From positions 62,001 through 126,000 of the forward strand of contig CAKTXZ010000006.1 in assembly GCA_934632155.1 (NCBI GenBank): 64,000 bases of DNA, given 5' to 3'. Shown here piece after piece: positions 1 through 8,222 of this stretch (its first letter is position 1; every line of letters starts with the position of its first letter). Below the pieces are notes generated by a model, which ran no database searches, had not been told where the DNA came from, and saw only the letters and a program-made list of their open reading frames with translations. The DNA is from an uncultured Clostridia bacterium. GTDB lineage: Bacteria > Bacillota > Clostridia > Christensenellales > Aristaeellaceae. Both the position numbers and the translations under genes were made by a program.

Positions 1-262
1 TTTCAAAGCGCCCGTACCGCCATGACGCATGGCCAAACGTCGTCAGGCGGGCGGATGTATAGCCCGTTTCACGGCTGCCCAGTGCGCGGAGAATCAATTC
101 GCCATCCCGCACAAAAGCGTTCTCAAGGCTGTCCGTATAGCATTGCCTCTCCTGGTTGCCCCAGCCGCCCGCGCCAAGCTGCTGCGTCCATAGGTCCGGG
201 TTGGGGCGGCCGTTTACCGAAAAATCATCCTGCCATATCAGCCGCCATCCTTCGTCGCTCAT
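1..262 (-). CDS. GH16-family glycoside hydrolase, N-terminal part only (runs off the window)
   Basis: About 87 codons are visible, beginning at ATG 262-260 behind a good AAAGGAGG site; the gene continues past base 1. The translation starts MSDEGWRLIWQDDF and goes on with GWGNQERQCYTDS, DGELILRA and YTSARL, the classic N-terminal signature of GH16 beta-glucanases (laminarinase/lichenase type). The catalytic ExDxxE segment lies outside the window, so specificity cannot be judged. No signal peptide is visible, so either the enzyme is intracellular or it is exported another way. It is the last visible gene of the carbohydrate operon, 26 bp after a permease gene. Confidence 0.85.
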   Translation of the reverse strand, partial: MSDEGWRLIWQDDFSVNGRPNPDLWTQQLGAGGWGNQERQCYTDSLENAFVRDGELILRALGSRETGYTSARLTTFGHASWRYGRFE

Positions 263-288
263 CGCTTTTCCTCCTTTAGAAAATCGTA

Positions 289-1224
289 TCACTCGCCCGT
301 AATGCCCGTTCGCTCTACCCCCTCGATAAAGCGGCGCTGCAAGAACGCGTAAAGAATCATGAGCGGTAAAATGGTCAGAAACGTGCCTGCCATGCGGATG
401 CTTTCGTTCAAACGGTTGCCCGTCTCGCCGCTTTTCACTGGGTTTTGGGTGGAAAACTCATTTACAAAGCCCATCAGCCGCATGGGCAGCGTCTTGATGA
501 ACTCGCCGTAGAAAATGCCCGCCTGATAGGTTTCATTCCAGTACCATACAAACGAAAACAGAAAGGAAACCACGATCACAGATGCGCACATGGGCAGCGC
601 GATGCGCACAAACGTGCGTAGGCGTCCCGCGCCGTCAATCTGCGCTGCTTCGTCCATGGAGCGCGGGTTCGCATGAAACGCCTGATAAAACAGCAGCACG
701 AATACCGCGCTTTTCAACCCTTGCCCCAGAAAAGCCGGAATCAGCGATGGAAACACGGTGTTTTTCATGCCGTAACGAAAGAACATCAACGATTTGGGAA
801 TCAGCGTTACCTGCGATGGCACAATGAAAGTCAGCGCCACCAGTGCGAAGAGCGCCTTCTGACCTGGAACGTCGAAACGCTCGAGGCCATAGGCGGTAAT
901 CGCGCAGCTGGCCGTCTGCAATACGGCGCATGCGAACGAAATACCCACCGAAATCATCAGTGAATCCGGCAGATGCAACACCCGCCACGCCTTTTGATAA
1001 TTCTCCAGCGTCCATTTGTTAGGAACCCAGCGTACCGTCGGGTTCACCAAATCCTCCACCGACATCATCGACAGCGACGTCATATACAGCAGCGGGTAGA
1101 GAAACACATAGCCCATCCCGATGAGCACGGCGTAAATCGCCAGCATCTGCAGAAGCGATAATTTCTCTCCCTTCCCCGATACCAGCCGAAACCGCAGATA
1201 TGCGGCGTTTTTTTTCAGCGTCAT
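289..1224 (-). CDS. Carbohydrate ABC transporter permease, MalG type
   Basis: A six-helix inner-membrane permease of the binding-protein-dependent sugar family, about 311 residues. The EAA loop for contact with the ATPase is visible as DEAAQIDGAGRLRTFVRIALP. The start chosen is ATG 1224, beginning MTLKKNAAYL; it overlaps the stop of the upstream permease as ATGA (1221-1224) and has a GGGAG site. A longer reading frame would extend well into that gene. Together with the preceding MalF-type gene it should form a heterodimeric channel. No ATPase is encoded nearby, so a shared MsmK-type ATPase is likely (inference). Confidence 0.9.
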   Translation of the reverse strand: MTLKKNAAYLRFRLVSGKGEKLSLLQMLAIYAVLIGMGYVFLYPLLYMTSLSMMSVEDLVNPTVRWVPNKWTLENYQKAWRVLHLPDSLMISVGISFACAVLQTASCAITAYGLERFDVPGQKALFALVALTFIVPSQVTLIPKSLMFFRYGMKNTVFPSLIPAFLGQGLKSAVFVLLFYQAFHANPRSMDEAAQIDGAGRLRTFVRIALPMCASVIVVSFLFSFVWYWNETYQAGIFYGEFIKTLPMRLMGFVNEFSTQNPVKSGETGNRLNESIRMAGTFLTILPLMILYAFLQRRFIEGVERTGITGE

Positions 1225-2114
1225 ACGCCCTTCTCCCTTCTTGGCCTGAACACAGCGTAGCACAGCAAAAGCAGCAGGATTTGAATGCCGAAGAACAGCC
1301 ATGATATCGCCGCAGAATAGCTATAGATCACATTGGCTGAAAACATCTTGGCCGCAATCAGCTTGCTGACCTCCGTGCCGGTAAAGGTGGACATCTCCAC
1401 CACCGTATAAATCGCGTTTACCAGCATATAGGGCTTGATGTAGGGCAGGGTTATTTTCCAGAAAATTTCCCATTGACTCGCGCCGTCAATCTGCGCCGCC
1501 TCAAAGATCGGGCGGCCGATCTTTTGCAGCCCGGAAAGGTAAATCAGCGTCTGCACGCCGGAAAACCACAAAATCAGCACGATATTTTGAATCACATAGG
1601 TCAGCGGCCCTGATACCGGGCCGGGCAGCCGCGCAATCAGCCGATAAAACATATAGGACTGCGGCGAGCCGATGGTAGCGGCATTGTTGGCGATGAATTC
1701 ATTGATAACCGGGCCGGAAATGATAATTACCGGGAAGAAGAAAACCGTTCGAAACAGCCCACGGCACGGGTAGCGATTGTTCAGCAGTACGGCGATTATC
1801 AGCGACACAACAACAATCACCGGCAGCGAATAAACCACAAACCGCAGCGTTGATCCCAGCGCTTCCAGAAATTCCGCGTCGGAAAAAAGCACCTCCTTAT
1901 ACCAATACAGGCCCGCGCGGGCCGTTTCAATGCCCTGAATGCCGACCTTCACCCGCTGAAAGCTCAAAAACAGGGAATACGCCATGGGATAGAGCGTAAT
2001 CAGCGCAAAACCGATAATCCACGGCAGCAGGAACGCATAGCCCGTCAGAATGTTCTTCCATCGCATGCTCATACGCCGCGGCGCAGCATTTCCCGACGCA
2101 ATCGTTTTTTTCAC
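1221..2114 (-). CDS. Sugar ABC transporter permease, MalF/UgpA type
   Basis: Six predicted membrane segments (first around LTGYAFLLPWIIGFALITLYP in the protein) and the EAA loop FEAAQIDGASQWEIFWKITLP. The likely start is GTG 2114: it lies 6 nt behind GGGAGGT and overlaps the stop of the DUF5696 gene as GTGA. An upstream ATG at 2129 has no better site. The partner permease follows with an ATGA overlap, so the two subunits are translationally coupled. Substrate is unknown; operon company suggests a glycan breakdown product. Confidence 0.88.
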   Translation of the reverse strand: MKKTIASGNAAPRRMSMRWKNILTGYAFLLPWIIGFALITLYPMAYSLFLSFQRVKVGIQGIETARAGLYWYKEVLFSDAEFLEALGSTLRFVVYSLPVIVVVSLIIAVLLNNRYPCRGLFRTVFFFPVIIISGPVINEFIANNAATIGSPQSYMFYRLIARLPGPVSGPLTYVIQNIVLILWFSGVQTLIYLSGLQKIGRPIFEAAQIDGASQWEIFWKITLPYIKPYMLVNAIYTVVEMSTFTGTEVSKLIAAKMFSANVIYSYSAAISWLFFGIQILLLLLCYAVFRPRREKGV

Positions 2115-4357
2115 TCGCTCACCTCCCATACCAGTGCAGAGCAGGGCGGAACGCTTCCTTCCGGAAGCACGACCTCAGCCTGCGTGTAATTCACGGCCAC
2201 AGCCAGCCCGCCTTCATAGTAGGTGACGGCCACACCCCGCCGGGGCACGCTGCGTTTCAGCATTTGCAACCCCCTGACGCGGCCGAGCACGCCGTTTATC
2301 ATTTCATACGCCTCGTTCGCCTGCTGCGTCCAGTTGCGCCACTGCGTGGAGGCATACTCGCCAACGGTGGTGTAGGCTAACGCGTCGTTGTCAAGCCCGC
2401 TGAGCAGCAAGGAAGGATAAACGCCGTAATCAATATGCCGTAGCAAATCCAGCGTTGTAAACAGGCTTTCGTTCATATAGGGCGCATAGAGCTCCACGCG
2501 CCCCGAAAGCGTCATTTGCAGAAAGGGAACGCTGTCGGTTTCAAACAAATACTGGCTGCTCGAAAGCGGCGTATCATACAGCCGCACCGCAAACGGAAGC
2601 ATGTATTCATTCGCGCCGTAGAGCGATACGCCGTCCGCAAGCGTCTCCATCGCCGTCCACAGCATGGCGCGCGCTTCTTGACGATCGACCTCTGCGCCCT
2701 TGAGCTGATCGGCATACAGCATGGTGCTCACGCCGTTCAGCGCCCAGAAAACAGGCAGTTCCGCCGCGGCACGCGCTTCCTCCAGCCGGGAAAGCCTTTC
2801 CGCCACCAGCGCCGGCTTAATGAAATAGGTTTTATTCAGCCATACGTTCAGGTTCTCCCGCACATACGATGCGCTGGTCTGCGAAAGCGTAATGGCGGCC
2901 TCGCGCCGCTCGTTGAGCTGCAGCGCCGTCGCCCGCGCCGGGTCTACATAAAGCCCGACCTGTACGCCGCGCCGCTCAAGGCCTTCAAGCGCCGCGGCAA
3001 AGCTCTTTGCTCCGCCCAGCACGCTGTCCAGGCTCACGTCGCGCTTTGGCGCGCCGCTCAGCCCGCCCCGCTGCCAGCCAATCAGGTTGACCAGCACCTT
3101 CCTTGTCCTTAGCGCGTCCAGGCAGGCGTTCACGTCATCCAGCGTGGTAATAATCTTCGTCGTGTTGGCAAGCATGCCCTTTTGAACGTCCGCCGTCAGA
3201 AAGTCCAGCCGCATGGGGATGCCGCCGTCCTGCGAAACACGTCTCGCAAGCACGCCTTCCTGCCCAAGCAGCTCGCGATACAGCCGCGCCATACCGCCAT
3301 AATTCGCGTCGTCGTCCGAAAGCAGATAATAGCTCACCGCAGGCTCGACGGGGTTCATCGTCTTCTGCACCACCTGAACGCCGGCACCGGAGCGGCTGAT
3401 GGGCTGCGAATATTTCTGCCGATAGATAAAGCGGAACGCAGCATTGGTATAATCCGTCTGTACACCGCCAGGCATTGCGTACACCACGGCGTACTCCGCG
3501 CCCGAAACAACGCGGGCGAACCAAGCGTCGCATCCCTCGCCATGCACCATGCCCAGCACCGGCAGTGCCGCCTCGGCCTCCGCAACGGCGTAATCGTTCG
3601 GACGATAGGAGCCCAGATCGTTCATCTGATACAGCGCGTCGACGCCGGCATCCTTACCGAAGACGCGCTTTTCATATCCTGAAAAATAGCTCGTATTCGC
3701 GCCAAAGCGCATCAGCGCGCCGCAGCCGTCCGGCAGCAGCACATAGCCGTCTATCCCATCCGATTCCTGCACGGCGCCAAAAAACGGAATAAACTGTACC
3801 TGACCGAGCAGAAACTTTCCTTCCTCACGAATAGTCCGGGAATGCAGGCGCAAAGAAAAGCCCCGCGGCAAAAGCGTAAGCGAAAAATCAAAGGAAATGT
3901 CAAGGTCGGTCAGCACCGCGTGAAACAACGCCTCGTCCCCGTGGAGCTCATAGGTCAACTTATGCGACGCGGGCGTCAGCGCGGATGTTTTTTCCGTGCC
4001 GTCCTTGGTAAAATACGTAACGCTCAGCAGCGAATTCCCCGTAGCCGACCATTTTTTATTCATGTTGCCCGGCTTGTCCGAAGCCAGGCCGCCCCAGATA
4101 TAACCGCTTTCCAAATTCTGCACCCGAATGCCATAGGTTTCGGGCCGATAGAGCACGCGCAGCCGTTCGTTTTCCAGAATCGGAGCAAAGCCCGCGTCGT
4201 CCAGCCGGTTTATGCGCTCTCCCTGCCGGGTCGGCTGCTCAAAACGCAACGAAGCGACCGCCAGCGCGCCGTCGTCCGCAGCCAGCACATTTCCGACCGC
4301 AGCGAAAAGCAGCAGCGCCGTCAGCAAAAGACACAGCGCCTTTTTCCTAGCGTACAC
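2111..4357 (-). CDS. DUF5696-family secreted protein
   Basis: A 748-residue protein with a signal peptide (RKKALCLLLTALLLFAAVGNVLA). The family accompanies sugar ABC transporters in Firmicutes; its function is not known to me. The region around residues 390-640 alternates predicted strands and helices with patches such as VNLIGWQRGG, VGLYVDPAR and VFWALNGVS, which looks like a glycosidase-type barrel (inference). The start is GTG 4357 with AAAGGAGGTGG seven bases upstream; the first 11 bases overlap the end of the NHL-YIP1 gene. It sits between that gene and a permease pair, so a role in extracellular glycan handling is likely. Confidence 0.8.
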   Translation of the reverse strand: MYARKKALCLLLTALLLFAAVGNVLAADDGALAVASLRFEQPTRQGERINRLDDAGFAPILENERLRVLYRPETYGIRVQNLESGYIWGGLASDKPGNMNKKWSATGNSLLSVTYFTKDGTEKTSALTPASHKLTYELHGDEALFHAVLTDLDISFDFSLTLLPRGFSLRLHSRTIREEGKFLLGQVQFIPFFGAVQESDGIDGYVLLPDGCGALMRFGANTSYFSGYEKRVFGKDAGVDALYQMNDLGSYRPNDYAVAEAEAALPVLGMVHGEGCDAWFARVVSGAEYAVVYAMPGGVQTDYTNAAFRFIYRQKYSQPISRSGAGVQVVQKTMNPVEPAVSYYLLSDDDANYGGMARLYRELLGQEGVLARRVSQDGGIPMRLDFLTADVQKGMLANTTKIITTLDDVNACLDALRTRKVLVNLIGWQRGGLSGAPKRDVSLDSVLGGAKSFAAALEGLERRGVQVGLYVDPARATALQLNERREAAITLSQTSASYVRENLNVWLNKTYFIKPALVAERLSRLEEARAAAELPVFWALNGVSTMLYADQLKGAEVDRQEARAMLWTAMETLADGVSLYGANEYMLPFAVRLYDTPLSSSQYLFETDSVPFLQMTLSGRVELYAPYMNESLFTTLDLLRHIDYGVYPSLLLSGLDNDALAYTTVGEYASTQWRNWTQQANEAYEMINGVLGRVRGLQMLKRSVPRRGVAVTYYEGGLAVAVNYTQAEVVLPEGSVPPCSALVWEVSE

Positions 4358-6368
4358 TGTAGCCCACCTCCTTTACCAGCGAATACACAAACTGCGAAAG
4401 CTGATCCCAGAACATATACAGCACCGAAAGAACAATCAGCGCAATGGCAATAAAGAACAGCGTCCAAAGCACATTTGCAACCGTGCGGCGCAGCGTAAAC
4501 TGATGCACCTCATGAACCCCGATCACCAGCAGCACCGCCGACCACAGCCACAGCAGCGTCTGCCCCGCCTCGATAAAAAAGGCTTCATTCAGGGTCAGCG
4601 CATAGCTCATCACGGTTATCAGCGGCAGGCCCAGAATAACCGGCGTGAGCGCATATGCGCCCATGATATACACATGACGCAGCTTTCCCTCGCCCTCGGA
4701 TATGGATGAAACCAGATAATTTCCGCCCACTGTAAAGCCGATCGCCCCAAAGAACAGCGCTGCCAGCAGAATAATGCTGCCCTCCTCCGCCTTATGCTCG
4801 TTAAAAATGAAGCTGCGGAAGTAATAATCAGCAAAGAACACGGCGAACGCCGCCAGATACAAAACCGTGGCGCTCAGGGGCGTAGCGCACTCGCCGCGGC
4901 GGATATAATAAAGCGTATCCACCGGATGACGCAGATAACGTCTTGTCAGCTTCAAATCGCCCCGCATGCCGGGCGTATGCTCGAGGCTCTGCCGCGAAAG
5001 CGTTATGGCCGGCGGCTTAGGGCGCAAAAGCCTGTAAACGCGCCAGAGCATTGCGCCCAACGCAAACGCGGAAAGAATATATCCCAAATAACGCATCAGC
5101 CACGTATTCCGCATCTCCCAAAATGCGTCGGAAGCCATTTCACGCGAATCTGCCAGCTTCGCATACTTGAGCGCGTTGGCGTAGTCCTGCGTTTGGTAAT
5201 ACGTTCTGGCCAGATATTGATAGGCGTATTCCATCCGGCCGCCCCGGTCGATCACCTGCTGCCAAAGCCTGCGGCTGCTTTGGTAATCGCCGTTTTCATA
5301 ATCGCGGATGGCGCTGTGAATGCCCAGAATGAAATCCGTCGGGCAAAAGACATGCACAGCGCCACGTTCCCTGTCCAGTACATACAGGTTATCCTGTGCA
5401 TCCCGCGCGATAGCCGCCGCCACCGAGAAAAAGCCCGCACGCTCGGAAGCAATGGCTTTTCCGCCAAATGTAACCAGCAAATCGCCCGCCGCATCGTATT
5501 CGTTTATCAGTCCTGTCTGCGTCAGGGCGTACATTTGGCCAAAGGAGCCGACGCAGACGTCCACAAAATTGCTTTCGTCCACCATGTCGTCAGCAATCAT
5601 GTTCGCCCCGGCGATATCGTGACGCTTCAGTGCGTTTCCGCGCACGGCAGGCGTAACAGTGTAGACAATCCCGTCCTCGCCGATATCCAGATTGCCAAAG
5701 GGCGACGGTTTCTCCGTGAGCACCTTATTCAGCTGTGCATCAGTAAAAATGCGCTGCTGAATACGCTGCCAGAGCGTCATGCGGGTATAGTTAAAGCCGA
5801 AATAGCCCATAAAGCGCCCATCGGCGTTCAGGTTAATGATGCCGTCGTAGCCGCCCTCGCTGACGATATACACGTCGCCCGCACTGTTAGCGGCAACCTT
5901 TCTTGGAAAATATGTTGCAGCCGAGCCGAAAATCGCCTCCTCCGGACGAAGGTATTCCCGAAGCAGTCGGCCGTCCATAGAAAGCAGCAGCACCTTTTTC
6001 GCGCCATAATCAGCCACATAGATGCAGCCGTCCTTCCGCACATAGAGCCCCGTCGGGTATTGGAGCAGCCCCTCCGCCAGCACGACATATTCGCCGCTGG
6101 CCAAATCATAACGTACAATGCGGCGATTTCCCGCGTCGGCAACGTAGATCACGCCGTCGCGGATGTAAATGTCCTCAGGCGCTTTCAGCCCCGCCTCCCG
6201 CAGCAGCACGGGGCCGGGCAGATAGGCGTCCTGCGTACGCACAAAGCCCAGACGTGAGCTTGAATAGGTATAGGACGTGGCGTTTCCGGCCAGGGCGGCC
6301 GTCGGCGTGACAAGCAGAAACAGCCACATCCAAACTGCCGCCGGCAAAAGACGCTTTTTCTTTCGCAT
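4347..6368 (-). CDS. NHL-repeat / TPR / YIP1-family membrane protein
   Basis: A 673-residue protein with three parts: a signal peptide (to about residue 27), an NHL-type propeller (about 40-345, with repeats such as PEDIYIRDGVIYVADAGNRRIVRY and PTGLYVRKDGCIYVADYG), a short TPR stretch (about 355-415, AYQYLARTYYQTQDYANALKYAK) and one membrane helix followed by a multi-helix YIP1-like domain (about 500-665). The propeller should face outside and the C-terminus lies in the membrane. The gene is 12 bp after a permease and overlaps the DUF5696 gene by 11 bp, so the two products probably act together. The biochemical role of bacterial YIP1 domains is not established. Confidence 0.82.
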   Translation of the reverse strand: MRKKKRLLPAAVWMWLFLLVTPTAALAGNATSYTYSSSRLGFVRTQDAYLPGPVLLREAGLKAPEDIYIRDGVIYVADAGNRRIVRYDLASGEYVVLAEGLLQYPTGLYVRKDGCIYVADYGAKKVLLLSMDGRLLREYLRPEEAIFGSAATYFPRKVAANSAGDVYIVSEGGYDGIINLNADGRFMGYFGFNYTRMTLWQRIQQRIFTDAQLNKVLTEKPSPFGNLDIGEDGIVYTVTPAVRGNALKRHDIAGANMIADDMVDESNFVDVCVGSFGQMYALTQTGLINEYDAAGDLLVTFGGKAIASERAGFFSVAAAIARDAQDNLYVLDRERGAVHVFCPTDFILGIHSAIRDYENGDYQSSRRLWQQVIDRGGRMEYAYQYLARTYYQTQDYANALKYAKLADSREMASDAFWEMRNTWLMRYLGYILSAFALGAMLWRVYRLLRPKPPAITLSRQSLEHTPGMRGDLKLTRRYLRHPVDTLYYIRRGECATPLSATVLYLAAFAVFFADYYFRSFIFNEHKAEEGSIILLAALFFGAIGFTVGGNYLVSSISEGEGKLRHVYIMGAYALTPVILGLPLITVMSYALTLNEAFFIEAGQTLLWLWSAVLLVIGVHEVHQFTLRRTVANVLWTLFFIAIALIVLSVLYMFWDQLSQFVYSLVKEVGYSVR

Positions 6369-6380
6369 GCCGATCCCCCC

Positions 6381-7268
6381 TTACTTGATGCCGGAATAGG
6401 CCATGGTGTTGAGCATTTTAGACTGCATAAGAATAAAGATGAGCAAGTTCGGCACGAACATAATCAGCGCCGCCGCAGCGGACATGCCCTGCCCTGCCAC
6501 AACGTTGCCGGACGCATTGGAAATATTGCCGATATAAAAGGCAAACGTCCGCAGCGTTTCATCATTGATGTAGATCGACGAAGTTTCCACATTGCCCCAC
6601 GCCAATTGAAAAGAAAGAATGCCGATGGTCGCAATGGCCGGGCGTACCATGGGCACGATGATCCGCCGGATGATCGTCAAATCGCCCGCACCGTCAATTT
6701 GCGCGGCCTCCACCAGCGCGTCCGGAAGCTGATCCATAAATTGCTTAAGCAGAAACAGACCGACCGGCATGGCGATCGTCGGCAGAATATGCGCCCAATA
6801 GGTATCGATCAATCCAAGCTTCGCCACAATCAGAAACCGCGGAATGGTCACGGCGGTGGGAACAAACATCAGCGCAACCTGATTGACAGTAAACACGGCC
6901 TCGCGTCCCCTGAATTTTTTCTTGGACAGCGCATAGGCCGCCATGACTGAAAACACGATGGAAAACCCCATCACCGCCAGCGTCACCACCAGATTGTTGA
7001 AAAGATACCTCGCCGCCGGAATGTTGGAGGAGCTCATCATGCGAAACAACGCGCGAAAATTATCGGCCGTCGGGCGAAGGGTAATGAATTTCGGCGGAAA
7101 GGCAAAAAGCTCGGATGTGCTCTTGAGCGCATGAAAGAAAATATAAATGATCGGCAACAGCATAAAGCCCACAAAGGGCAGGAGAATAACATAAAACTTA
7201 ATCTGTCCGCGATGAAATTTCTCCGGGCCGATGCTAATGCCCGTATAACGGCGCGCTTTTCCGGTCAT
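6381..7268 (-). CDS. Carbohydrate ABC transporter permease, MalG type
   Basis: About 295 residues with six membrane segments and an EAA loop (VEAAQIDGAGDLTIIRRIIVP). The start is ATG 7268, beginning MTGKARRYTG, with GGGAGG six bases upstream and a 13 bp gap from the previous gene; an ATG eight codons earlier would overlap that gene's stop and lacks a site. It forms the channel with the preceding MalF-type subunit and most likely serves the large binding protein just upstream. Confidence 0.9.
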   Translation of the reverse strand: MTGKARRYTGISIGPEKFHRGQIKFYVILLPFVGFMLLPIIYIFFHALKSTSELFAFPPKFITLRPTADNFRALFRMMSSSNIPAARYLFNNLVVTLAVMGFSIVFSVMAAYALSKKKFRGREAVFTVNQVALMFVPTAVTIPRFLIVAKLGLIDTYWAHILPTIAMPVGLFLLKQFMDQLPDALVEAAQIDGAGDLTIIRRIIVPMVRPAIATIGILSFQLAWGNVETSSIYINDETLRTFAFYIGNISNASGNVVAGQGMSAAAALIMFVPNLLIFILMQSKMLNTMAYSGIK

Positions 7269-7281
7269 GTGCTTCCCTCCC

Positions 7282-8196
7282 TTATTTATCACCCAAAAGC
7301 TTGTGGCAAAGCTTCGAAAACGACCAGATCATCGCCAACAGCACCACGCTCACCGCAGCGGCATAGCCCATTTCATAGCGCAGATAGCCGTAATCCTCAA
7401 TATGGTTAATCATCAACTGGCCGGCATAGCCGGGCGTCGGATTGCTGCCGGAAAGCTGCACGCCGATATAACCGACGGAAAAGGTATTCACAATCGCCAT
7501 CACCGCGCCAAAGAGCATTTGCGGCAGCATGGTGGGAATGGTGATATAGATAATCTCCTGCAAGCGGCTGTGCACGCCGTCGATATACGCCGCCTCATAC
7601 AATTCTGCATTGACGTTCAGGACGCCAGCCAGCATGGCTAAAAAGCCGACGCCCATGCTCGACCAAAGGGAAACAACGATCATGATAGGCATCAGATACG
7701 CCTCGCCCGTCAGAAACTGCAGCGGCTCGGTAATCGCGCCCAGCTGGAGCAGCAGATTGTTGATATAGCCCATTCTGTCGCCGCTAAAGAGCACCTTCCA
7801 CATCACCGACATCGTCACCCCCGCCGTCATGGAGGGCGAATAGATGATAATGGCCAGAATCGTCCGCGGCCATTTGGTCAGCTGCGCCAGCACCCAAGCC
7901 AGAAAAAACGAAAGAATATATCCGCCCGGCCCGACGATCAGCGCATACTTGACGGTATTGGGCAGGACGTATTTCATGAACACCTCGTCCTGCGTAAAGA
8001 GCTCCACATAATTACGCGCGCCCACCAGCCGCGGCGTCTGCACACCGTTAAAACGCGTAAAGGAAAGCAGTATCGCTGCCACGACGGGCACCACAATAAA
8101 CACCGTAAATAAAATCAGATACGGCGAAAGCAGCAGCCACGCTGAATATTTGTCCTTCCATCTGCCCAGCCGGCAAGCAAAGCCGTCCCGTTGCAT
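7282..8196 (-). CDS. Sugar ABC transporter permease, MalF/LplB type
   Basis: A 304-residue permease with six membrane segments (first WLLLSPYLILFTVFIVVPVV) and the diverged EAA loop YEAAYIDGVHSRLQEIIYITIP. The start ATG 8196 follows AAAGGAGGAAAACGCGC. It comes directly after the gene for the 931-residue binding protein, the usual binding protein-MalF-MalG order. Confidence 0.9.
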   Translation of the reverse strand: MQRDGFACRLGRWKDKYSAWLLLSPYLILFTVFIVVPVVAAILLSFTRFNGVQTPRLVGARNYVELFTQDEVFMKYVLPNTVKYALIVGPGGYILSFFLAWVLAQLTKWPRTILAIIIYSPSMTAGVTMSVMWKVLFSGDRMGYINNLLLQLGAITEPLQFLTGEAYLMPIMIVVSLWSSMGVGFLAMLAGVLNVNAELYEAAYIDGVHSRLQEIIYITIPTMLPQMLFGAVMAIVNTFSVGYIGVQLSGSNPTPGYAGQLMINHIEDYGYLRYEMGYAAAVSVVLLAMIWSFSKLCHKLLGDK

Positions 8197-8222
8197 GCGC
8201 GTTTTCCTCCTTTCATGGCCGC

